DNA from: Hyphomicrobium sp.
GTDB lineage: Bacteria > Pseudomonadota > Alphaproteobacteria > Rhizobiales > Hyphomicrobiaceae
NCBI GenBank assembly: GCA_025927515.1
Contig: JAICLG010000011.1
Location: forward strand, 1-19,811
Reading direction: 5' to 3'
DNA: 19,811 bases
Part shown: positions 14,592 to 19,811 of the stretch, one piece after another
Layout: each line of letters starts with the position of its first letter
Position numbering within the stretch: the stretch's first letter is position 1
Notes under the pieces: generated by a model
What the model saw: the letters and a program-made list of their open reading frames with translations, nothing else
What the model was told of the DNA's origin: nothing
Database searches by the model: none
Made by a program: the position numbers and the translations under genes

Positions 14592-15302
14592 TCAATGGAT
14601 TCCTTCCGCGATAACGTCGAAAGCCTCAACGTCGTAGGACTGCTTCAGCAGGTTCAAGAGATGGTGTGGCGGTCCCGAGATTTCGGACTGACTCCACCGC
14701 ACCTCGAACGTCGTCAAGTTGCGATCACCGGCATCCTTTGTTTGGCGTAAAAAATTCGCGCGATATCCGGCCGCCGTCAAAACAGTATAAACGTCGGAGA
14801 TCGAGGAAGCGTCCGAAACGCCCGCAATTACCACGCTGGCGCGCCGCTGCCGGGAAATTCTCAAGTCGATCCATTTGAATCCGATCAGCGCAAAGACGAC
14901 CAACGCTGTTCCAACACCTCCGAGGATCAGCTGTCCGCCGCCGAAGCAGAGGCCGATCATCGTCATCGCCCAAAGCGTTGCCGCCGTCGTAACGCCGGAA
15001 ACGAGATTGCCCCGCTTCAGGATCGCGCCGCCGCCGATGAAGCCCATGCCCGTCAGAATGCCGAGAGGAAGGCGCATCACATCCATAGTGGCAAACGAGT
15101 CTGATGTTTTGCCGCTGACACCGAGCAGTATATCGGCCTGGATCATCGACAGCGCCGCCGCGAGACTGACGAGAACCGTCGTGCGAAACCCCGCGCTATG
15201 TCCGCCCGCCTCGCGATTGATACCGACGATCGCACTTGCGAAAATGGTCAGCGCCAGCCGCAACGCGATATCCGGCCAACTCGGATGTAGCGGCATGTCC
15301 AT
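14592..15302 (-). CDS. MgtC/SapB-family inner-membrane protein
   Basis: MgtC-family proteins are small membrane proteins linked to Mg2+ limitation, ATP synthase control and intracellular survival; here the role is unknown. The hydrophobic N-terminal part (about residues 10-145) contains SAIVGINREAGGHSAGFRTTVLVSLAAAL and GMGFIGGGAILKRGNLVSGVTTAATLWAMTMIGL, the two strongest family signatures, giving five membrane helices. The C-terminal 85 residues form a soluble ACT-like region. The size of 236 residues is usual for the long MgtC form. GGGGGA lies 7 nt upstream of the ATG. It is convergent with copA (53 nt between stops), so it is not part of the copper operon. Divergent from the PDZ-GAF membrane protein with a 237-nt spacer. 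Confidence 0.92.
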   Translation of the reverse strand: MDMPLHPSWPDIALRLALTIFASAIVGINREAGGHSAGFRTTVLVSLAAALSMIQADILLGVSGKTSDSFATMDVMRLPLGILTGMGFIGGGAILKRGNLVSGVTTAATLWAMTMIGLCFGGGQLILGGVGTALVVFALIGFKWIDLRISRQRRASVVIAGVSDASSISDVYTVLTAAGYRANFLRQTKDAGDRNLTTFEVRWSQSEISGPPHHLLNLLKQSYDVEAFDVIAEGIH

Positions 15303-15539
15303 TCGTTGTTCCCCCGGCAGATAACGAGGCTTTCAGAAAGCTGCCACGAAGCAATGGCCGCAACGGATCCGATAATCGCATTTCGCGAACGGATTGAAAA
15401 GAATGCGGGTTCCTTCGGCCGGCCTTAACCGAGCGGCAAGAGATCGGACATCGCACCTTGCCGGGCGCCCGAACCTGATCCTACCATTTATCGGTTAGCG
15501 CGCCGACGGGCGCCGGCTCCGGCCAATGAGCGAGGAATG

Positions 15540-17327
15540 ATGACCAAGCGGGCGCTGCTCGTTGTGCTTTTGATCTGGGCGCTGATGATGATCGTCCCGG
15601 ATCTGATGCGCGTGGTGCGCCCCCTCGCGGCCTTTGGGTTCTACGCAAACAACAACGGCCTGATCTACGACGTCACGGGCCCATTTGATGAGGAGAAGGA
15701 TTCTCCGGCTTGGCGAGCCGGTATCCGTCCCGGCGATCAGCTCGACCTGACGCGCATGCGCTGCTTCCCCTACGAAGCACATATCTGTGCGAGCACGATT
15801 GCCTCTGTCGGCGGCAATCTCTACGTCACGCTCGGGCGCACGGCGACGCTCTACCTTGCTGCAACGGAGGACCGACCCGCGAGGCAAGTCTTTTTGACGG
15901 CGGCGCAGCGCCCGGCGAACTTCTTCGTGCGCGGCGTGCTGTTCCTCGACCAGATCGCCGGCATTGCCGTTGTGCTAGCGGCGGCTTGGCTGGTCTGGAC
16001 GCGTCCGGGGCCGATGAGCTGGGGTTTCTTCCTCTACGTCATCTGGTTCAATCCCGGACAAGGCTTCGAGTTCTATGCGTTGTTGCAGCGCTGGCCGCGA
16101 CTGCTTCTCCTGCAGGATGTCCTTGGATGTTTATCGCAGGCTGCCGGCTACACGGGTCTGCTCGTATTCGTCATGCGGGCGCCGACCGGCGTATTGCAGC
16201 CAGAATGGGCACGCGTCGAACGCGCGCTGCACCCGGTCACCGTCATCGTTGCCGCGGCACTGATGGGTTCCTACGCCAGCGCATTCGGCTTCGGCACCGA
16301 GACGCTCACGCGCGCGACAATCCTGTTCGGCCTTATCGTCAGCTTCTGCGCCGTGCTTATCTTGATCCTGCGTCGAAAGTCTTTGACGCCGAAAGACAAC
16401 CAACGCCTCCGCTGGGTGATGTGGGGCAGCTTGATCGGCTTGCCTGCATTCGTAATCGCCGATCTCAGCGAATATACGACTGTCTTTTCTTCCTCCTGGG
16501 GCATCGAGCTGCCGGAAGACATCGCGGGTCTTCTGTATCTCGTGAATGGCATCCTTTCGCTGTTCGTTTTCGAAGCGCTGCGCAGGCCGCGCGTCGTGAA
16601 CGTCGCGATCCCTCTTCGTCGCGTCACGATCCTGGCGCTGATGATGAGCGTCCCCGCAGTTCTTCTCCATCATGAGGCCGAGCGGATACAGGAGCTTCTC
16701 GACATCCCCAAATCGGCGTGGCTTCTCGTCGGTGCGCTCGTCGTGTTTTTGATCGGACGGCTGCACGAAGGCGCCGCCGAGCTGGTGGACGATTTCTTCA
16801 ATCGCGATCTCGACAGAGCCGAACGCCAGCTTGGCGAGGAAATCCTTCGCGCCAAGGATACGGCCGCAATCGACCGCCTCCTGTCGCAACATGTCGCCCG
16901 CGTTTTGAAACTGTCGTCGGCGACGACATTTCGCCATACCGAAATGGGTTTTCGCCGTCTGGAGAATGGACCGGGCTGGGACGATACCGCGACACGTGAG
17001 TTGAAGCTGGGCAATGAAGACACTGCCGCCCTGCTCAAGGGATCGTCTCTCAAGCTCAATGACGCGGCAGCCGGACGAGCCGGATTACCGCTGGATATCG
17101 AGATGCCCATCCTGGCGGTTCCCGCTGCAAGCCGCGCGCATTGCTACGCCGTCGCGCTCTATGGACCACACGTGTCTGGAACAGCGATCGACAGGTACGA
17201 GCACGACGTGCTGATCAGTCTCGGCCGTCACGCCGCCGACGCATACGCGCGCCTCGAAGCCGATCAGCTGCGGAAGGAAGTAGCTATGCTGCAAATGCAG
17301 ATACGAGAACGGGGGGCGCTGGCATGA
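15540..17327 (+). CDS. PDZ-like, multi-TM, GAF-like membrane protein without an output domain
   Basis: This is a membrane sensor-like protein of unknown role. From residue 1 of the ATG at 15537: TM1 (about 6-27), an extracytoplasmic PDZ-like segment with SPAWRAGIRPGDQLDLTRM (56-74), then six to seven further helices (about 133-410). A VDDFFNRDLDRAERQL linker (417-432) and a GAF-like domain (about 435-575) come next, ending in a short coiled coil (EADQLRKEVAMLQMQIRE). The order TM-PDZ-TM bundle-linker recalls ComP-type histidine kinases, but the kinase is absent: the chain stops at residue 596. Two ATGs are adjacent; the second (15540) has a better spacing from GAGGA. No partner kinase or response regulator lies within the window. 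The stop codon sits in a strong hairpin loop. Confident as a coding region; the domain calls are from pattern recognition. Confidence 0.85.
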   Translation: MTKRALLVVLLIWALMMIVPDLMRVVRPLAAFGFYANNNGLIYDVTGPFDEEKDSPAWRAGIRPGDQLDLTRMRCFPYEAHICASTIASVGGNLYVTLGRTATLYLAATEDRPARQVFLTAAQRPANFFVRGVLFLDQIAGIAVVLAAAWLVWTRPGPMSWGFFLYVIWFNPGQGFEFYALLQRWPRLLLLQDVLGCLSQAAGYTGLLVFVMRAPTGVLQPEWARVERALHPVTVIVAAALMGSYASAFGFGTETLTRATILFGLIVSFCAVLILILRRKSLTPKDNQRLRWVMWGSLIGLPAFVIADLSEYTTVFSSSWGIELPEDIAGLLYLVNGILSLFVFEALRRPRVVNVAIPLRRVTILALMMSVPAVLLHHEAERIQELLDIPKSAWLLVGALVVFLIGRLHEGAAELVDDFFNRDLDRAERQLGEEILRAKDTAAIDRLLSQHVARVLKLSSATTFRHTEMGFRRLENGPGWDDTATRELKLGNEDTAALLKGSSLKLNDAAAGRAGLPLDIEMPILAVPAASRAHCYAVALYGPHVSGTAIDRYEHDVLISLGRHAADAYARLEADQLRKEVAMLQMQIRERGALA

Positions 17328-17343
17328 ACGCCACCGCCCCCCG
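17310..17343 (+). terminator. Strong hairpin carrying the stop codon of the PDZ-GAF gene in its loop
   Basis: The arms 17310-17323 and 17330-17343 pair at 13 of 14 positions (one C-C mismatch), with six G-C pairs in a row. The 6-nt loop ATGAAC contains the TGA stop at 17325-17327. There is no T-run after either arm, so this is likely a transcript 3'-end or stability element or a Rho-independent terminator of weak type, rather than a textbook terminator. Confidence 0.5.
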
Positions 17344-17402
17344 TCAAAATTCAAAACCGGCGCCGTGGAAGGAGTCCCTCGTCACGCCGCAGGACGAGCC
17401 TC

Positions 17403-17422
17403 AAAAAAAGCTTAGGCTTCTT
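17403..17422 (-). terminator. Weak candidate terminator of the cold-shock gene
   Basis: On the minus strand AAGAAGC pairs with GCTTTTT (one G-U) around CTAA, followed by a run of seven T overall. The stem includes the last codons and the TAA stop of the cold-shock gene. The stem is A-T rich and weak, so this call is tentative. Confidence 0.35.
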
Positions 17423-17621
17423 TGATGACGCTGACTGCGATCTTGCCCGAGCGCCGGTCGGGCTCGGTTTCAAAGGCGACCTTCTGGCCCTGAGAAAGGC
17501 CGTTCATGCCTGCACGCTCAAGGGCGGTCGCATGAACAAAAACGTCATTTCCACCACCATCCGGCGCGATAAAGCCGAAGCCCTTCTGTTCGTTGTAAAA
17601 TTTCACGGTACCGGTAATCAT
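17412..17621 (-). CDS. Cold-shock domain protein (CspA family)
   Basis: A single-stranded nucleic acid chaperone of 69 residues in the cytoplasm, binding RNA or ssDNA and melting structure. The OB-fold shows GTVKFYNEQKGFGFI with the RNP1 motif KGFGFI (residues 13-18), and RNP2 as VFVHATAL (27-34), then GQKVAFETEPDRRSGKIAVSVI. The length is that of CspA. AAGGA is 8 nt before the ATG. The 376 nt upstream has no gene and could contain a long 5' leader, as is usual for cold-shock mRNAs, but I could not fix a promoter. It is convergent with the PDZ-GAF gene. Whether it is cold-inducible or constitutive cannot be told. Confidence 0.95.
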   Translation of the reverse strand: MITGTVKFYNEQKGFGFIAPDGGGNDVFVHATALERAGMNGLSQGQKVAFETEPDRRSGKIAVSVIKEA

Positions 17622-17997
17622 TGAGAATTCCTTTTGGAGTCCAAGTATTTATTCCCTGACGTACACGCCCATGCATGAACATATGCGCCAGTTTTCGTGG
17701 TCGATTTTGGAAAGACGATTGTGCGCTTGGCTGCGCCGAGGCCTTGTGCCCCGTATATCCGGCCAAAGTTCGATGGCGAGTGGTACCACGAAGAAAGCCG
17801 GATAGGAACCGCTAGATTCCCGGTCTGAGAGCATACATTTCGAGATTATGTCACAATTCGATCCTGATCGCTTCGGCTCGCCTCACGAAAATAGGTTTTG
17901 AATTCGTGCAATACTATCATCGCCGCAATCTCCGGCCTCAATCCACGCTTATGACCGCCGCACCTCGCTGTTCACCTCGTAAAGTTCTCTTGCCCTG
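17622..17997. other. 376-nt divergent intergenic region between the cold-shock and CLC genes
   Basis: No credible gene is seen. A 61-codon frame on the minus strand (17649-17834) lacks a ribosome binding site. On the plus strand a 15-codon frame (17951-17998, MTAAPRCSPRKVLLP) overlaps the CLC ATG as TGATG. The cold-shock gene presumably has its promoter and leader here and so does the CLC gene; I could not assign hexamers reliably. AT-rich stretches occur at about 17835-17920. Confidence 0.45.
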
Positions 17998-19811
17998 ATG
18001 CTCGACACCCCTCTTAAGCGTCGGCCCAGATCCCTCAGATGGGCCGTTGCCGTCGCCTATCTGTTCCGTGTCCGCTTTCGCAAGGCGCTGCGCGACGACG
18101 CTATCGTTCTCGTTTTGATCAGCACGGTTGTCGGGGCCATGAGCGGCACCGTGGCGGCGTTGATGGTCTACGTTTCCCAGTGGATGCATCACGTCCTCTT
18201 CCGCCTTGAACCGGATCAACAGCTGAGTTCCGTAACGGACCTCTCGCCCGCCCTGACGCTCACGGTATTAGGCATAGGAGGTCTCATCGTCGGTGCGACG
18301 TACTTCTACCGGAGCGGCCGGCGCCATCAGATCGTCGACCCGATCGAAGCCAACGCGCTGCTCGGCGGACGCATGTCCCTCACCGACAGTACTTATGTTG
18401 CAGTCCAATCGCTGCTTTCGAGCGGCTTCGGCTTATCGCTCGGCATCGAGGGCGGCTTCACGCAGGCCGCGAGTGCGATCGGATCTAAGCTCGGCCAGCT
18501 GCTCCATCGCCGCCGCCATGACGTGCGCATGCTGGTTGGCGCCGGAGCAGCCGGAGGCATCGCCGGAGCTTTCGGCGCACCGTTCGCTGGCGCCGCTTAC
18601 GCGTTCGAACTCATCGTCGGAAGCTACACGGTCGCAAACCTCGCGCCCGTCGTCGTCGCCGCCGTCGCCGGCACTATCTCGGCACACGCATTGTTCGGAC
18701 ATGCCTATCGCTTGCCCGTCGCGACGCTCGATTTCACCAACAACGCCCATCTCTTTCCGGCCATCGTGCTCGGGACCGTTTGTGGCCTGCTGTCCGTCCT
18801 GCTGATGCGCGGCGTGACCGCGACAGAGAACATCTTCCATCAAAGCGGCGTGCGAGCCACCTTGCGTCCCTGTGCTGGTGGTCTCCTGGTTGGCATCTTG
18901 GCGATTTCCGTTCCGCATATTCTCGGCTCTGGCCACGAAGCAATGACCCTCATGCTTCACGGCAACTGGCCCCTGACAACGTTGATCGCTCTCCTCGGAG
19001 CGAAAATCGTCGCTTCCGCCTTGTCGCTCGGATCAGGCTTTCGCGGCGGACTATTTTCAACGTCTCTGTTTCTCGGGACCGTGACGGGAACGATCGCCGG
19101 GCAGCTCGGGCTATATTCCGGCTTATTCGCGCCGACCGACGCCAGCATGATGAGCCTGGTCGGCATGGCGAGTTTTGGCGCCGCCGTTATCGGCGCTCCG
19201 ATGACCATGGCGCTGCTCGCCATCGAAGTCACCGGCGACTTCTCGGTCGTCGGCCCCGTGCTGCTCGGCGTCATCGCGGCGACCCTGACCGTACGCCGGG
19301 CCTTCGGCTATTCGTTCGCGACGTGGCGCTTCCATCTGCGCGGCGAGGCCATTTTGAGCGGCGAAGACATCAGTTGGGTCCGCCACACGACGGCGCGGGA
19401 TCTGATGCGCCGGGACATCGCGCTGGCGGCCGCCGCAATGCGGCTGTCCGATTTCCAGACGCAGTTTCCTATCGGCTCGGCCAAATACGTTGCCGCGATT
19501 GATCCAAAGGGCGCATATGTCGGCCTCATCGATGTCGCTGCCATCCATGCTGAAATCGCCCAGGCGAACGGCGACTCCGATGGGCGGACGCTTGAAGAGG
19601 CCGTCTCGCAAAGAGACGGCTGGGTCGAGGCCCAGACCCATTTCGATCACCTGATGCCGCTTTTCGAAAGCCGTGAGACCGAGTTGCTTGTCGTCGTTGA
19701 TGATAAGACGACGAAACGCGTCATAGGTCTCATTACCGAAGCATTCGCGTTGCGTCGCTATCGCCAGGAACTCGAAGCACGGCAGCGTGAGATGTTCGGG
19801 TCGCAGCCTTA
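17998..19811 (+). CDS. CLC-family anion channel/transporter with C-terminal CBS pair (runs to window end)
   Basis: A membrane protein of the CLC family that conducts or exchanges anions (chloride, fluoride or nitrate are possible; not determinable). The frame is open for 604 codons from ATG at 17998, after an in-frame stop at 17980. The membrane part spans about residues 30-430. Family motifs are all recognisable but altered: QIVDP replaces GSGIP (near 110-115); GIEGG replaces GREGP, keeping the gating Glu151; GGLFST replaces GxFxP; and FGAPFAGAAYAFEL has Leu where E. coli ClC has the internal proton Glu203. GMASFGAAVIGAPMTMALLAIEVTG is well conserved. Two CBS-like domains follow (about 452-515 and 530-590), likely ligand-binding. 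The last bases are TA, so the next base may complete a stop or the gene runs on. No Shine-Dalgarno is visible. The same-strand 15-codon frame ends on its ATG. Confidence 0.9.
   Translation, partial: MLDTPLKRRPRSLRWAVAVAYLFRVRFRKALRDDAIVLVLISTVVGAMSGTVAALMVYVSQWMHHVLFRLEPDQQLSSVTDLSPALTLTVLGIGGLIVGATYFYRSGRRHQIVDPIEANALLGGRMSLTDSTYVAVQSLLSSGFGLSLGIEGGFTQAASAIGSKLGQLLHRRRHDVRMLVGAGAAGGIAGAFGAPFAGAAYAFELIVGSYTVANLAPVVVAAVAGTISAHALFGHAYRLPVATLDFTNNAHLFPAIVLGTVCGLLSVLLMRGVTATENIFHQSGVRATLRPCAGGLLVGILAISVPHILGSGHEAMTLMLHGNWPLTTLIALLGAKIVASALSLGSGFRGGLFSTSLFLGTVTGTIAGQLGLYSGLFAPTDASMMSLVGMASFGAAVIGAPMTMALLAIEVTGDFSVVGPVLLGVIAATLTVRRAFGYSFATWRFHLRGEAILSGEDISWVRHTTARDLMRRDIALAAAAMRLSDFQTQFPIGSAKYVAAIDPKGAYVGLIDVAAIHAEIAQANGDSDGRTLEEAVSQRDGWVEAQTHFDHLMPLFESRETELLVVVDDKTTKRVIGLITEAFALRRYRQELEARQREMFGSQP

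Noticed and set aside
15710..16675. 321-codon plus-strand frame inside the PDZ-GAF gene
   Set aside because: Arg-rich out-of-frame translation; the overlapping frame has clear membrane helices and domain motifs.
17649..17834. 61-codon minus-strand frame upstream of the cold-shock gene
   Set aside because: No ribosome binding site and no family resemblance; likely part of the cold-shock leader.
1..19811. tRNA, rRNA, CRISPR, IS element or prophage signals
   Set aside because: No cloverleaf-like sequence, no regularly spaced direct repeats, no transposase or integrase motifs were seen on reading both strands.

Overview
The window looks like a chromosomal segment of an alphaproteobacterium of the order Hyphomicrobiales, perhaps Hyphomicrobium-like. 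This is inferred from recognition of the protein families (class I PHA synthase, ParC, Bpt leucyltransferase, O-acetylhomoserine sulfhydrylase, small rhizobial-type conserved hypotheticals), from the moderately high GC content and from the compact layout. No search was run. I see no tRNA, rRNA, CRISPR array, insertion sequence or phage gene.

Region 1 (1-5.4 kb) is mostly housekeeping. The window opens inside phaC (polyhydroxyalkanoate synthase, N-terminus off the edge). It is followed on the minus strand by a probable three-gene run: a 68-aa conserved hypothetical, metY (sulfur assimilation into homocysteine) and a small acidic protein. Two hairpins lie directly ahead of metY, one of them touching its ribosome binding site. 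A 397-nt gene-free stretch with two hairpins precedes a small one-helix membrane protein. Then comes bpt, the N-degron leucyltransferase, convergent with a small exported or lipoprotein hypothetical.

Region 2 (5.4-9.1 kb) holds parC on the minus strand. Divergent from it are a CAP/SCP-domain protein that lacks an obvious signal peptide and a small membrane-anchored protein.

Region 3 (9.0-19.8 kb) is rich in envelope and ion-homeostasis genes: an SPW-repeat membrane protein, a ZnT9-like cation diffusion facilitator, an L,D-transpeptidase with Asp/Arg-rich tails, the copper repressor gene csoR divergent from the copper-exporting ATPase gene copA, an MgtC-family protein, a PDZ-multi-TM-GAF membrane protein with no output domain, a cold-shock protein, and a CLC-family anion transporter with CBS domains running off the right edge. 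The csoR-copA spacer carries two near-perfect CsoR-type operators. One sits exactly in the spacer of a consensus-like csoR promoter, whose predicted start puts the csoR AUG at or next to the mRNA 5' end.

Most genes belong to known families. The points most worth a second look are the CLC protein, whose selectivity-filter motifs all deviate from the canonical ones; the orphan ComP-like sensor without kinase; the csoR-copA control region with its probable leaderless transcript; the hairpin that holds a stop codon in its loop at the end of the sensor gene; and the structured leader before metY. I did not find a convincing wholly new multi-gene system.
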